DNA of 64,000 nucleotides from Phytopseudomonas flavescens (GCF_900100535.1 NZ_FNDG01000022.1:30737-94736); one strand, 5' to 3'; numbered from the stretch's first letter, positions 30,684-40,663 are shown. A program made the numbers and translations. The notes: generated from the sequence alone by a model not told the origin.

Positions 30684-30989
30684 ATGAACGAACAACCAAG
30701 CACCCTCTATGCCAAATTGCTTGGCGAAACCGCGCCGATCCGCTGGCAGGAGCTGCAACCGTTCTTCGCCCGGGGGGCTCTGTTGTGGGTCGATAAGGAC
30801 GCAGACCTGATCGCGGTCGCCGAGGCAATCGCCGAGAATCATCGGCAAGACGTCGTCGCCTGGCTGGATTCGGGGCGGATAGCCCCGTTGAGCGATGGCC
30901 GTGCCGAGGATCTGCTCGCTCGTGACCCGTCACTGTGGGCGGTGGTGGTCGCTCCCTGGGTGCTGGTTCAGGAGCGAGCGGCTCGGTAG
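30684..30989 (+). CDS. DUF2288-family protein
   Basis: A 101-residue protein (MNEQPSTLYAKLLGETAPIR...) with the pattern IRWQELQPFFARGALLWVDKDADLIAVAEAIAEN that marks DUF2288. No catalytic motif is recognisable. The start at 30684 is taken over an upstream in-frame ATG because the homologous part begins there. It lies between bra and the DUF5064-like gene, the same neighbourhood as in P. aeruginosa. Confidence 0.85.
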   Translation: MNEQPSTLYAKLLGETAPIRWQELQPFFARGALLWVDKDADLIAVAEAIAENHRQDVVAWLDSGRIAPLSDGRAEDLLARDPSLWAVVVAPWVLVQERAAR

Positions 30990-31181
30990 CGCTGATCCCG
31001 GGCGTTGCTTCCCAACCGCTCTGCAGCGGGGCTCTTGCAAGGGGCAGCCGCGAGCCTTGCGGTTCTTTTTGGTGCGTTGGCCGTTGTCGTGTGTCGGTAA
31101 AATTCCGGGCTCAGGCGTGTATGCTCACAAGCCCGACAGTACGAGGTGCTTCGGGTCAACGCCCAGTAAAGGAGTCCGTTC

Positions 31182-31550
31182 ATGTTCCAACCCGGTCATC
31201 TCTTTCGCAGCAACAGCCTGGCGACGGGCAAGATACCTACCTATGTCATCGACCTGCGTTACGCGGTGCGCCAGGATGCGCTGGAGGGGCCGATGTTGCA
31301 GATGTCCCTCAAGGGAGAAATCGATGGGGTCGCCTTCGAAGAGTCGTTCGAGCTGCACGGGGATACCGCTTTCAACTTCGCCAGTGTGGTCAGTCGCTTG
31401 GCGCATAGGCATGGTCTGCCCACCAGTGTGGTGCTGATCAGTCACGAGCATGAAGAGTTCGACCTGATGTTCGCCGATATCCGTCAGCGCCTGGGTGCCC
31501 ATGGCGGCGATCCGGTGAACTTCGATCATCTGCAGAAGGACGGTCTGTAA
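31182..31550 (+). CDS. DUF5064-like hypothetical protein
   Basis: A 122-residue protein (MFQPGHLFRSNSLATGKIPT...). The mixed alpha/beta pattern, the GHLxRSN start, and FELHGDTAFNFASVVSRLAHRHGL suggest the Pseudomonas-specific DUF5064 family, from memory. It has a ribosome site AAAGGAG at 31168-31174. Function unknown. A weak hairpin with a TTCTTTTT tail near 31048-31073 may terminate the preceding gene. Confidence 0.7.
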   Translation: MFQPGHLFRSNSLATGKIPTYVIDLRYAVRQDALEGPMLQMSLKGEIDGVAFEESFELHGDTAFNFASVVSRLAHRHGLPTSVVLISHEHEEFDLMFADIRQRLGAHGGDPVNFDHLQKDGL

Positions 31551-31679
31551 GGTGACGGCTGCGGCCTGCTCCGGCACTCACCACGAACAAGGGTGGTGCC
31601 GCGGCGCGGCATGAAAAACAGGATCAAGCCATTTCGAACGGGGGCCGACGTATCTGTCGGTGCCAGCCTGGAGTCATGC

Positions 31680-32471
31680 ATGAAGATATCCGCCAACCTG
31701 ACGATGCTCTTCACTGAACGCCCCTTGCTCGGGCGCATCGTTGCCGCCGCCGCTGCAGGCTTCGATGGGGTGGAAATCCAGTTTCCCTACGAGGTACCGG
31801 CATTGCGCCTCAAGGAAGAACTGGCGCGGGCGGGCATGCCGTTGGTACTGATGAACTTTCCAGGTGGCGACTTTCTCGATGGCGGGCCCGGACTGGCCGC
31901 GGTTGCCGTGCGGCAGGCAGCATTCGACCAGGCCTTGCAGGATGCGCTGACCTACGCCGCCATGGTACGTCCGCATGTTATCAACGTGCTGCCGGGACGA
32001 CTGGCCGAGGGGCTCGCGCGCGAGCAGGCGCTGGCCACCTTGAGCGACAACCTGCGCAAGGCGGCCGAGGCGTTCCAGCACCTGGGAATCGGCGTGGTGA
32101 GCGAGGCCATCAATCCCATCGACATGCCCGGGTTCCTGGTCAACACAGCAGAGCATCTGCAGGTGCTGCTGGCCGAGGTCGACCATGACAATTTCCAGGC
32201 TCAACTGGATATCTATCACTTGGCGCGGCAGGGCATTGATCCGCTGGCAGCGGTGCAAGCGCTGGCCGGGAAAATCGGTCATGTGCAATTCGCCGACTGT
32301 CCGGGGCGTGGTGCGCCAGGCACTGGAACGATCGATTTCGCTGCCTTGCGGCAGGTGCTGGATAGCAACGGCTACCGGGGCTGGCTGGGCGCCGAGTATC
32401 GCCCTGCAGAGGGCGACACCGGTGCCAGCCTGGGCTGGTTGAACGCCTGGCGAAAGCCCGGGATCAGTTGA
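31680..32471 (+). CDS. Hydroxypyruvate isomerase-like TIM-barrel protein
   Basis: A 263-residue protein of the xylose-isomerase-like TIM-barrel superfamily: MKISANLTMLFTERPLLGRI, then GFDGVEIQFPYEVP, LPGRLAEGL, VVSEAINPIDMPGFLVNT, LQLDIYHLARQG-type metal-binding strand (AQLDIYHLAR), GHVQFADCPGRGAPGTG and a C-terminal LGAEYRP. These match Hyi/OtnI enzymes that interconvert hydroxypyruvate and tartronate semialdehyde or act on four-carbon acids. No gcl or glxR is adjacent, so its pathway here is uncertain. Its 3' end overlaps the convergent opgH by 8 bp. Confidence 0.85.
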   Translation: MKISANLTMLFTERPLLGRIVAAAAAGFDGVEIQFPYEVPALRLKEELARAGMPLVLMNFPGGDFLDGGPGLAAVAVRQAAFDQALQDALTYAAMVRPHVINVLPGRLAEGLAREQALATLSDNLRKAAEAFQHLGIGVVSEAINPIDMPGFLVNTAEHLQVLLAEVDHDNFQAQLDIYHLARQGIDPLAAVQALAGKIGHVQFADCPGRGAPGTGTIDFAALRQVLDSNGYRGWLGAEYRPAEGDTGASLGWLNAWRKPGIS

Positions 32472-35037
32472 CCAGCGGTGAGGTGACGCCCACTTCGGGC
32501 AGCTTGAGAGCCAGGTTGCCCCGCCCGGGCTGCGGCCGGGGGCTCTGGTTGTAGGCGTGGCGCCACAGCGGATGCTGTTCGGCCTGTTGCCAGAGTTGCG
32601 CATGCAGGCGCGCGAGCAGTACCGGATCGCTGAGCAGGGCCAGTTTGCGCTTGCCGTCGAGCTTTTTCGGGCCCAGCTCCAGCGCTTCAGCCAGTGCGCG
32701 ACGGCGTGCCTGTTCGATCAGCGCTGCTTCGCCGTGACGGGCCGTGGCCATTGCGCATGCCAGCGCGTTGGGGAAGGGCCGCAGCACGGCTTCGATGAAA
32801 CCGTTTTCCATGGCGTGCTCGCGGTTATGCCGTGTATAGGCATAAGTGGAGAGCAGCGCCTGAGGCGGGTTGGACTCCTCGGGAATCAGGAACAGGCTGG
32901 CCTTCTTGCTGCGCAGACCCAGGCTCAGGCGGCTGGAGAACACCGATACGGGAATCGACAGCATCAGCGACACCACGATCGGCGACAGCCACCACAGGAA
33001 GTTCGGGTCGAGCCAGGCCACGCCTGCCGTCCAGCCCACACCCAGCAAGGCCTGCCAGCCGTGGCGGCGTACGGCGTCGCCCCAGGTGGTGATACCGTTG
33101 TCGCGCTGTGGTGAATTCCAAGTGGCGGACCAGCCCAGGAACGCAGCGCTGACGAACATGGTGTGGAACAGCATGCGCACCGGTGCCAGCAGCACCGAGA
33201 AGAGCATCTCCAGCAGCATGCTCAGGGTCGCCTTGAACGCACCGCCGTAAGCTTTGGCGCCCTTGATCCAGATGAGGATCACGGCGAGCAGCTTGGGCAG
33301 GAACAACAGCGTCAGGGTGGTGGAGAACAGCGCGATGGCCTTTTCCGGGTTCCACCTTGGCCATACCGGGAACAGTTGGCCGGGCACCAGGAAGTACTGC
33401 GGCTCCATCAGCGTGTGGATGGCCAGCAGGGCGGTCGAGAGCAGCAGGAACATGAACCACAGCGGGGCCGACAGGTAGGACATCACTCCGGTGAGGAATA
33501 CCGCGCGGTGCACCGGGTGCATGCCCTTGACCAGGAACAGCCGGAAGTTCATCAGGTTGCCGTGGCACCAACGACGGTCGCGCTGCAACTCGTCGATCAG
33601 GTTGGGCGGCAGTTCTTCATAGCTGCCTTCCAGGTCATAGGCGATCCACACTCCCCAGCCGGCACGTCGCATCAATGACGCCTCGACGAAGTCGTGGGAC
33701 ATGATGGCGCCGGCGAACGAGCCTTTGCCCGGCAGCGGAGCCAGGGCGCAGTGCTCGATGAACGGCTGCATGCGGATGATCGCGTTGTGCCCCCAGTAGT
33801 GGGATTCACCCAACTGCCAGTAGTGCAGGCCGGCGGTGAACAGCGGGCCGTAGGCGCGGGTGGCGAACTGCTGCAGGCGCGCGTACAGGGTGTTCATGCC
33901 CGCCGCCTTGGGCGAACTCTGGATGATGCCCGCCTGTGGGTTGGCCTCCATCAGCCGTACCAGCTTGGTCAGGCATTCGCCGCTCATCACGCTGTCGGCA
34001 TCGAGCACGATCATGTAACGGTAATCGCCACCCCAGCGACGGCAGAAGTCGTCGATGTTGCCACTCTTGCGTTTCACGCGGCGACGGCGACGGCGGTAGA
34101 AGATATTGCCGAAACCCTTGGTTTCCTGGCACAGCTCCAGCCACGCGCGCTGCTCGGCCACGGCGATGTCGGCGTCGCCGGTATCGCTGAGCACGTAGAA
34201 GTCGAACTGGTCGAGTTCGCCGGAGGCCGCCACCGATTCGTAGGTGGCACGCAGGCCGGCGAAGACGCGGGGCACGTCCTCGTTGCAGATCGGCATGATG
34301 ATCGCGGTACGGGCCTTGGCGTCGATCGGCTCGTCACCGGCACTGCTGCCGGAAATACCGTAGCGGTCGTACCCACGCAGCAATTCCCAGAAGCCCATCA
34401 GCGCCGTCCAGAAACCTGCCGACACCCAACAGAACAACAGCGAGAACAGGGCGAGAATACTGCCCTGCACCACATAGGGCAGTACCTGCAGCAGGCTTTC
34501 CTGCCAGCCTTGCTCCATGACTTCCTGCAGGTTGATCAGCGCCCAGCCCTGGTAGGGCAGGATGCTGTTCATGTACCAAGTAGCGACGGCGGTCTGGCCC
34601 AGCATCAGCAGCAGCAACACGTAGCGCCGCAGTGAGCCGACCCGGCGCCAGCGTGCCGGCTCGAGTTCGCGTTTGGGCGGGCGCGGCGGATTGCTCTTGC
34701 CGAACAGTGCCCGCAAACCGCGGGTCAGCAGGTTGGTGCGCCACGGCTCGGGTGTCATCTTGGTGCGGTTGAGGGGCGGGGCGGCCCGCAGAATCGGTCG
34801 GCCGGCAGCATCCAGCGACAGCAGGCCGGTCGACTCCAGCGGTTCTCCGGCACCCAGTTCGATACGTCGGGCAGCCGACTTGTGGACGGCCTCTTCGGCA
34901 CTCGCGGCCTGCGCGCCACCGAGGCGGCCGTGCAGTTCGGTGAAGTCGTGGCAGTCGGCCAGTGCTTCACGCTCGGTTGCACTCAGCGGCAGGCTGTCCA
35001 GGTACTCGTCCAGGGCGGACTGCTCGGTGGTTTTCAT
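32464..35037 (-). CDS. opgH: Osmoregulated periplasmic glucan glucosyltransferase
   Basis: An 857-residue inner-membrane family-2 glycosyltransferase that polymerises the beta-1,2-glucan backbone from UDP-glucose and exports it. The cytosolic catalytic domain has MPICNEDVPRVFAGL, VLDADSVMSGECL and the Q/R-x-x-R-W-type box QRDRRWCHGN. At least seven membrane helices surround it. The C-terminal cytosolic tail is of normal length. It overlaps opgG by 4 bp and depends on it. OPGs help osmoadaptation at low osmolarity. Confidence 0.97.
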   Translation of the reverse strand: MKTTEQSALDEYLDSLPLSATEREALADCHDFTELHGRLGGAQAASAEEAVHKSAARRIELGAGEPLESTGLLSLDAAGRPILRAAPPLNRTKMTPEPWRTNLLTRGLRALFGKSNPPRPPKRELEPARWRRVGSLRRYVLLLLMLGQTAVATWYMNSILPYQGWALINLQEVMEQGWQESLLQVLPYVVQGSILALFSLLFCWVSAGFWTALMGFWELLRGYDRYGISGSSAGDEPIDAKARTAIIMPICNEDVPRVFAGLRATYESVAASGELDQFDFYVLSDTGDADIAVAEQRAWLELCQETKGFGNIFYRRRRRRVKRKSGNIDDFCRRWGGDYRYMIVLDADSVMSGECLTKLVRLMEANPQAGIIQSSPKAAGMNTLYARLQQFATRAYGPLFTAGLHYWQLGESHYWGHNAIIRMQPFIEHCALAPLPGKGSFAGAIMSHDFVEASLMRRAGWGVWIAYDLEGSYEELPPNLIDELQRDRRWCHGNLMNFRLFLVKGMHPVHRAVFLTGVMSYLSAPLWFMFLLLSTALLAIHTLMEPQYFLVPGQLFPVWPRWNPEKAIALFSTTLTLLFLPKLLAVILIWIKGAKAYGGAFKATLSMLLEMLFSVLLAPVRMLFHTMFVSAAFLGWSATWNSPQRDNGITTWGDAVRRHGWQALLGVGWTAGVAWLDPNFLWWLSPIVVSLMLSIPVSVFSSRLSLGLRSKKASLFLIPEESNPPQALLSTYAYTRHNREHAMENGFIEAVLRPFPNALACAMATARHGEAALIEQARRRALAEALELGPKKLDGKRKLALLSDPVLLARLHAQLWQQAEQHPLWRHAYNQSPRPQPGRGNLALKLPEVGVTSPLVN

Positions 35038-36617
35038 GGGGCGGTAACCGTATTGGGTGGCAGTTGATAGCTCCAGGTTTCGCTGAGGGTCTTGTCACCC
35101 TCGACCAGAGCCGCGCGCATTTCCACCGCTTTCTTGGGATCCTTGACCTTGAAGCGCAGCGTCAGGCGCCAGCCCTTGGTCGCCGGATTGTATTGCAGAC
35201 CGTTGTCCAACAGCTCGGCATTGTCATTGACGCTGAAGTTGGACGTTACCGCTGCGTCGGACTTGAGTTTGGCCAGTGCCGGGCCTTCGAAGTCCACCAG
35301 CAGGGCGATGCTGCCATCCAGCTTGCGAGTCAGATTGGGCTGTTTGACTTCGCCGGCACTGCGCATGGTCTGCTTGACCCAGGCGGTTTGAGCGCCGAGT
35401 TGGGCGCGTTCGTCCTTGGTCCAGTGCATGCGGTAATCGAACTCCATCGGTTCGCCCGGCTTGGGCTGCTCGTCAGGTGTCCAGAACGCCACGATATTGT
35501 CGTTGGTTTCGTCCGGGGTGGGGATTTCCACCAGCTCGACCTTGCCCTTGCCCCATTCGCCCCTGGGTTCGATCCAGGCGCTTGGGCGCTGCTCGTAGCG
35601 GTCTTCCAGGTCTTCGTATTGAGCGAAGTCGCGACCCCGCTGGAGCAGGCCGAAACCTTTCGGGTTCTCCACTTCGAAGGTGCTTACCGCAAGGTTCTGC
35701 GGATTGTTCAGCGGGCGCCAGATGTGCTCGTCGTTACCGGTATGGATCGCCAGGCCGTTGGAGTCGTGCAGTGCAGGGCGGTAGTTGGGTTTGCTGGAGC
35801 GTTGGCTGGAACCGTACAGGAACATGCTGGTGAGCGGGGCGACGCCCAGCTTGTTGACGTTGTCACGCAGAAATACCCGCGACTGCACGTCGACCACCGA
35901 GTCCTTGCCCGGGCGCAGGATGAAGCGATAGGCGCCGGTAGCACGCGGCGAGTCGAGCAGCGCGAAAATCACCAGATGCTTGTCCTCCGGCTTGGGGCGC
36001 TCGATCCAGAACTCGCGGAAGTACGGAAACTCTTCGCCACTCGGCAGGGCGGTGTCGATGGCCAGGCCGCGGGCCGAGGCACCGTATACCTGGTCCTTGC
36101 CGACTACCCGGAAATAGCTGGCGCCGAGCAGGCTCATGATCTCGTCGGACTTGCCCTTGGCGTTGATCGGGTACATCACGCGGAAACCGGCGTAGCCGAG
36201 ATTCTTGATGGCGTCCTTGTCGACCTTCAGGTCAGCGAAATCGAAACGCGCAGGGTCGTACTTGATTTCCTTGACGCTGGTGGACGTCACTTCGTTGATT
36301 TTCACCGGGCTGTCGAAGTGCATACCCTGGTGATAGAAGCTCAGCTTGAAAGGGGTTTTGCTGTCGGCCCATTGGTACTTGTCTTCGAGGGATTTGATCT
36401 TCTGGTAATCGGTGAACTGCAGATTGCTCAGCTCATTGGGCAGGTTGGTGGCTGGAGCAGCGTAGGGCTTGTCCAACAACTCCTTGGCTTGCGAGGCCAC
36501 GTCATCGAGCGAAAATGCCAACAGGTGGGTACTGAACAATGAGGTGGTGCAAGCCAGGCACAGCGCAGCTGGAAGCATGCTGTGACGAACAGATGCCTTG
36601 ACGGTTTTGAGGATCAC
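35034..36617 (-). CDS. opgG: Periplasmic glucan biosynthesis protein G
   Basis: A 527-residue periplasmic protein thought to add the beta-1,6 branches of OPG. The signal peptide ends near LLAFS, and the mature chain begins SLDDVASQAKELLDKPY, followed by SLLGASYFRVVGKDQVYGASARGLAIDTA and SMFLYGSSQRS, all typical of OpgG/OpgD. The start is a GTG at 36617 preceded by GGGAGGG. The same frame reaches 36902 without a plausible signal peptide. First gene of opgGH. Confidence 0.94.
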   Translation of the reverse strand: MILKTVKASVRHSMLPAALCLACTTSLFSTHLLAFSLDDVASQAKELLDKPYAAPATNLPNELSNLQFTDYQKIKSLEDKYQWADSKTPFKLSFYHQGMHFDSPVKINEVTSTSVKEIKYDPARFDFADLKVDKDAIKNLGYAGFRVMYPINAKGKSDEIMSLLGASYFRVVGKDQVYGASARGLAIDTALPSGEEFPYFREFWIERPKPEDKHLVIFALLDSPRATGAYRFILRPGKDSVVDVQSRVFLRDNVNKLGVAPLTSMFLYGSSQRSSKPNYRPALHDSNGLAIHTGNDEHIWRPLNNPQNLAVSTFEVENPKGFGLLQRGRDFAQYEDLEDRYEQRPSAWIEPRGEWGKGKVELVEIPTPDETNDNIVAFWTPDEQPKPGEPMEFDYRMHWTKDERAQLGAQTAWVKQTMRSAGEVKQPNLTRKLDGSIALLVDFEGPALAKLKSDAAVTSNFSVNDNAELLDNGLQYNPATKGWRLTLRFKVKDPKKAVEMRAALVEGDKTLSETWSYQLPPNTVTAP

Positions 36618-36648
36618 GGATCCCTCCCGAAAACAGTAAGAAACGGCG

Positions 36649-36682
36649 GCACGGTCGGCCGAACATCTCCTTCCGACCGTGT
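36649..36682. other. Stem-loop between acyltransferase gene and opgG
   Basis: ACGGTCGG (36651-36658) pairs with CCGACCGT (36673-36680), with one or two further pairs at the base and a 14-nt loop. It lies 32 bp upstream of the opgG start and could end the acyltransferase transcript or act on opgG expression. No T run. Confidence 0.4.
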
Positions 36683-36721
36683 TCGTTGCAGATGATTCCT
36701 GTGAATTTCCCGTGACGCCAC

Positions 36722-37978
36722 TCAGGCTGGGTTGCGCCTCACTGGCAGCCACTTGAGGAACTGCCGGCGTACCGGTACCACGGCGTTCTCCTGCGCCCAC
36801 ACGCAAAGAACCACGGTGAGCAGCAGGAACAACGGATAGAAGGTGATCAAGGGGGTATGCTCGGCAGCCCGCACGGCGCACTCGCTCCAGTTGGCGAAGC
36901 ACTCGGTCGAGGCCACGCTGAGCAGCATCTCAGACCGCGAGAACAAGGTGAAGGCTGGCACGTGCAGCACGAACAGCGGCAATGAAGCTGCCCCCAGACG
37001 TTGCGACCAGCGCCGTACCGGTTCGCTGGTCGGCGAGGGGGCCAGGGCGCACAGATAGATCAGCATCATCTGCGCTGGCAGCAACAGGCCGTTGTGCAGC
37101 AGGTAGTACCAGTACTGCTCGCCCTCCACCAGCCAGGCGGCGCCGAAGAAGCAGGTCAGCACGGTGGCGATCATCAGACCGATGCCAGCGGGCCCTGGCG
37201 AGCGGCCGGCGTCACGCATGTCACGGAACAGGCCGTAAGCGAGAATGCCGGCCAGGAACTCCGGCAGGCGCACCAGCGGGTTGCGGTGCAGGATGCCGGT
37301 GAACGGCATGCCGTAGTCACCATTGAGGATCACCAGGGTTGGCGGAATCATGTAGATCAGGGTGAGCAGGCCCAGCCACAGTACCTTGTGCTTGAGGCGT
37401 GCCAGGCGTGGGGCCACGAAGGGAAAGGTGAGGTAGAAGAAGAACAGCGTGGAGATCGACCATAGCGGTGGGTTGAAGGTCAGGTAGAGCGGGTTCCAGG
37501 CTTGCAGCATGAACAGTTGCAGCGCGGTATTGAGCGCCAGTTCGCCGTTGCCCATGAAGTGTTCGAGGGTGGTGCGCGAAACTCCGGTCATGTCTTCGTT
37601 GGTGTCGTACACCACGAAACGGATGGTGGCCTTGGTCTCGTCTGGCGGGATGCCAAGGTTGCTGATGATGAAAATCACCGTGATGGTCAGCAGCAGGGAA
37701 AAGATGTGCAACGGGTAGAGGTTGGCGAAACGCCTGCTCCAGAAGCTTACCGCCGGCTCGCGCAGTTCACCGCGCTTGCAGTACACGTGGGCGAGCAGAA
37801 AACCGGACAGCACGAAGAAGGTACTGGTGGCGAAGAAGCCGACACCGCTGAGCTGCTTGATGATGGGCAGCTTCTGTTCTGCGTAATTGTGCAGGGTATG
37901 GAAGACCACGATGTACAGGCCAAGTATGAAGCGCAGCCATTCGAGCCCGATGAAATGTTCCTTGTCCGTTCGGGGCAT
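36722..37978 (-). CDS. Acyltransferase 3 family membrane protein (OpgC-like)
   Basis: A 418-residue protein with about 10 membrane helices. The family signature GLEWLRFILGLYIVVFHTLH carries the catalytic-type histidine, followed by FFATSTFFVLSGFLL and RFANLYPLH. These enzymes O-acylate polysaccharides in the membrane. Lying 105 bp upstream of opgGH on the same strand, it could decorate the glucans as OpgC does in other genera; this is inference from position. ATG at 37978 follows AGGAG; an ATG at 37993 is also possible. Confidence 0.85.
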   Translation of the reverse strand: MPRTDKEHFIGLEWLRFILGLYIVVFHTLHNYAEQKLPIIKQLSGVGFFATSTFFVLSGFLLAHVYCKRGELREPAVSFWSRRFANLYPLHIFSLLLTITVIFIISNLGIPPDETKATIRFVVYDTNEDMTGVSRTTLEHFMGNGELALNTALQLFMLQAWNPLYLTFNPPLWSISTLFFFYLTFPFVAPRLARLKHKVLWLGLLTLIYMIPPTLVILNGDYGMPFTGILHRNPLVRLPEFLAGILAYGLFRDMRDAGRSPGPAGIGLMIATVLTCFFGAAWLVEGEQYWYYLLHNGLLLPAQMMLIYLCALAPSPTSEPVRRWSQRLGAASLPLFVLHVPAFTLFSRSEMLLSVASTECFANWSECAVRAAEHTPLITFYPLFLLLTVVLCVWAQENAVVPVRRQFLKWLPVRRNPA

Positions 37979-38139
37979 TCCCGTTCTCCTCATATCGACA
38001 CCTTCCGGGCACGGATCAGCCTGCGCAGACAGCTTCGCTGCGCAGGCTCGCGGCAACCGGGTCAGCGTCTGACAGCGTCAATCGCATTTCGATCTGTCCG
38101 ATTCGTCGCTGGCGGCCACCAGCGAGCACGCAAACCATC

Positions 38140-38230
38140 CCACGGGTGCACGCTTGCTCGCGACCGCGATGGCCAATTCATCTCGCTGTCGTGGGGCAAA
38201 TCGACTCGCCGGCAAGCCGGCTCCTGCAGT
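38140..38230. repeat. REP-like elements between asrA and acyltransferase gene
   Basis: GCCGGCAAGCCGGCTCCTGCA (38208-38228) matches the general form of Pseudomonas REP sequences (palindromic GCxxGCAAGCxxGCTCCT). An inverted relative GCTTGCTCGCGACCGCG lies around 38151-38168. The whole gap 37979-38246 holds no gene. Confidence 0.65.
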
Positions 38231-38246
38231 GAAGTGCGTGGCGTGA

Positions 38247-40634
38247 TCAGTTGAACAACACCTTGGCGACATCGCTGAAGCGCTTGGCGAAATGCACGGT
38301 GATGCCTTCCTTGAGGTAGTCCGGCAGCTCCAGATAGGAGCCGCGATTGGCCTCCGGAAGGATCAGCTCATGGATCTTCTGCCGGCGCGCAGCGATGACT
38401 TTTTCACGGACTCCGCCGATGGGAAGCACCTGGCCGGTAAGGGTCAGCTCGCCCGTCATGGCCACGCCTTTTTTCGGCGCCTGGTCGCGAGCCAGTGAGA
38501 GCAGGGCGCTGGCGATGGTGACGCCAGCGCTCGGACCGTCCTTGGGGGTGGCGCCCTCGGGTACGTGCAGGTGCACGAAGGCCTGGTCGAAGAAGGTCGG
38601 ATCACCCTTGTAGGCTTTCAGGTTCGAGCTGACGTAGCTGTAGGCGATTTCCGCCGACTCCTTCATCACCTCGCCAAGCTGGCCGGTCAATTTGAAACCC
38701 CGGTTGAGGGTGTGGATGCGTGTCGCTTCGATCGGCAGCGTGGCGCCGCCCATGCTGGTCCAGGCCAGGCCAGTGATCACGCCGACGCCAGACAGCACCT
38801 GCTCACTGCGGAACACCGGCATGCCCAGGTACTGTTCCAGATCCTTGGCGGCAATCTTGACCGTGCTGTGGGGCGCGTCGAGCAGCTTCACCACGGCCTT
38901 GCGCACCAGTTTGCCAAGCTGTTTCTCCAGCTGCCTCACGCCGGCTTCCCGGGCATAGCCCTCGATCAAGGCACGCAGGGCGCTGTCGCTGATCGATAGC
39001 TGCTTGTTCGACACACCTGCCTTGTCGAGTTGCTTGGGCCACAGGTGGCGCTTGGCGATGGCCAGTTTTTCTTCGGTGATATAGCCGGACAGGCGAATCA
39101 CTTCCATGCGGTCGAGCAGCGGGCCGGGAATCGAGTCCAGGGTGTTGGCGGTACACACGAACAGCACCTTGGACAGGTCCAGGCGCAGGTCCAGGTAATG
39201 GTCGAGGAATTCGACGTTCTGTTCCGGGTCGAGGGTCTCCAGCAGTGCCGAGGCCGGATCGCCCTGGTAGCTGCTGCCCATCTTGTCGATCTCGTCGAGC
39301 ATGATCACCGGGTTCATCACCTCGACATCCTTGAGTGCCTGCACCAGCTTGCCGGGCAGGGCGCCTATGTAGGTGCGGCGGTGGCCCTTGATCTCCGCTT
39401 CATCGCGCATGCCGCCGACCGAGAAACGATAGAAAGGGCGGCCCAGGGACTCGGCGATGGATTTGCCGATACTGGTCTTGCCCACACCCGGTGGGCCGAC
39501 CAGCAGGACGATGGAGCCGGCGATCTCGCCCTTGAACGCGCCCACGGCGAGGAATTCGGTGATGCGCTCCTTGATATCGTCCATGCCGGCATGGTGGTCG
39601 TCGAGCACCTTGCGGGCATGCTTGAGGTCGAGCTTGTCCTTGCCGAACACGCCCCAGGGCACGCTGGTGGCCCAGTCCAGGTAATTGCGCGTGACCGCGT
39701 ACTCTGGCGAACCGGTCTCCAGTACCGAGAGCTTGTTCATCTCGTCGTCGATGCGTTTGCGCGCCTGATCGGGCAGGGTCTTGCTTTCCAGGCGCTGGCT
39801 GAACTGTTCGGCGTCGGCGCTACGGTCATCCTTGGTGATGCCAAGCTCCCGCTGGATGATCTTCAATTGTTCCTTGAGGAAGAATTCGCGCTGGTGCTCG
39901 CCCACCGAGCGATTCACTTCTGCGGAGAGTTCATGCTGCAGGCGTGCCACCTCCACTTCCTTGCGCAGCAGCGGCAGGACTTTTTCCATGCGCTTGAGGA
40001 TCGGCACGGTATCCAGCACTTCTTGCAGAACCTTCGATTGCGCAGTGGTCAGCGCCGCAGCGAAGTCGGTCAGCGGTGACGGGTCGTTGGGGCTGAAGCG
40101 GTTCAGGTAATTCTTCAGTTCTTCGTTGTACAGCGGGTTGAGCGGTAGCAGCTCCTTGATCACGTTGATCAGCGCCATACCGTAGGCCTTGACCTCATCG
40201 CGTGAGTCATTGGCGTTGCGCGGGTAGTCGACCTCGGCCAGGTAAGGCGGCCGATGGTGCTTGAGCCAGCCGCGGATGCGTACGCGGGTCAGGCCCTGGG
40301 CGACGAACTGCACCTTGCCGTCGTCATTGCTGACATGGTGGATGCGCACCACGGTGCCGTGCTCCGGCAGGCTGGAGGTGTCGAAATGGCGTGGATCGGT
40401 GACCGGCTGGTCGACGTAGAACAAGGCCAGGGTACGGTGTTCGGTCTTGCTGACCAGCTCCAGGGTTTCCGCCCAGTGCTCCTCGTTGACGATCACCGGT
40501 AGTACCTGTGCCGGGAAGAACGGCCGATTGTGGATCGGAATCACATAGAGTTTGTCCGGCAGGTTCTGGCCGGGCAGCATCAGGCTGTGGCTGGTCTGCT
40601 CCGAAGCGATCTCGATATCTTGCGTCTCGTTCAT
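38247..40634 (-). CDS. asrA: Lon-family ATP-dependent protease, AsrA type
   Basis: A 795-residue LonA protease. Order: N-terminal substrate domain (LYVIPIHNRPFFPAQVLPVIV), coiled region, AAA+ module with Walker A GPPGVGKTS and Walker B VIMLDEIDK, then the protease domain with Ser702 (PKDGPSAG) and Lys745 (GGVREKVIAA), the 43-residue spacing of the Lon dyad. The N-terminal sequence matches the second Lon of P. aeruginosa (AsrA, PA0779) better than canonical Lon. A near-consensus heat-shock promoter lies just upstream, fitting a stress role. Confidence 0.93.
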   Translation of the reverse strand: MNETQDIEIASEQTSHSLMLPGQNLPDKLYVIPIHNRPFFPAQVLPVIVNEEHWAETLELVSKTEHRTLALFYVDQPVTDPRHFDTSSLPEHGTVVRIHHVSNDDGKVQFVAQGLTRVRIRGWLKHHRPPYLAEVDYPRNANDSRDEVKAYGMALINVIKELLPLNPLYNEELKNYLNRFSPNDPSPLTDFAAALTTAQSKVLQEVLDTVPILKRMEKVLPLLRKEVEVARLQHELSAEVNRSVGEHQREFFLKEQLKIIQRELGITKDDRSADAEQFSQRLESKTLPDQARKRIDDEMNKLSVLETGSPEYAVTRNYLDWATSVPWGVFGKDKLDLKHARKVLDDHHAGMDDIKERITEFLAVGAFKGEIAGSIVLLVGPPGVGKTSIGKSIAESLGRPFYRFSVGGMRDEAEIKGHRRTYIGALPGKLVQALKDVEVMNPVIMLDEIDKMGSSYQGDPASALLETLDPEQNVEFLDHYLDLRLDLSKVLFVCTANTLDSIPGPLLDRMEVIRLSGYITEEKLAIAKRHLWPKQLDKAGVSNKQLSISDSALRALIEGYAREAGVRQLEKQLGKLVRKAVVKLLDAPHSTVKIAAKDLEQYLGMPVFRSEQVLSGVGVITGLAWTSMGGATLPIEATRIHTLNRGFKLTGQLGEVMKESAEIAYSYVSSNLKAYKGDPTFFDQAFVHLHVPEGATPKDGPSAGVTIASALLSLARDQAPKKGVAMTGELTLTGQVLPIGGVREKVIAARRQKIHELILPEANRGSYLELPDYLKEGITVHFAKRFSDVAKVLFN

Positions 40635-40663
40635 GCGGCACCTGTCATTTCACGTTGAGTGTT

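Noticed and set aside
32464..32471. Possible frameshift or misjoined end at the hyi/opgH overlap
   Set aside because: Both proteins have normal ends; the 8-bp convergent overlap is simply tight packing.
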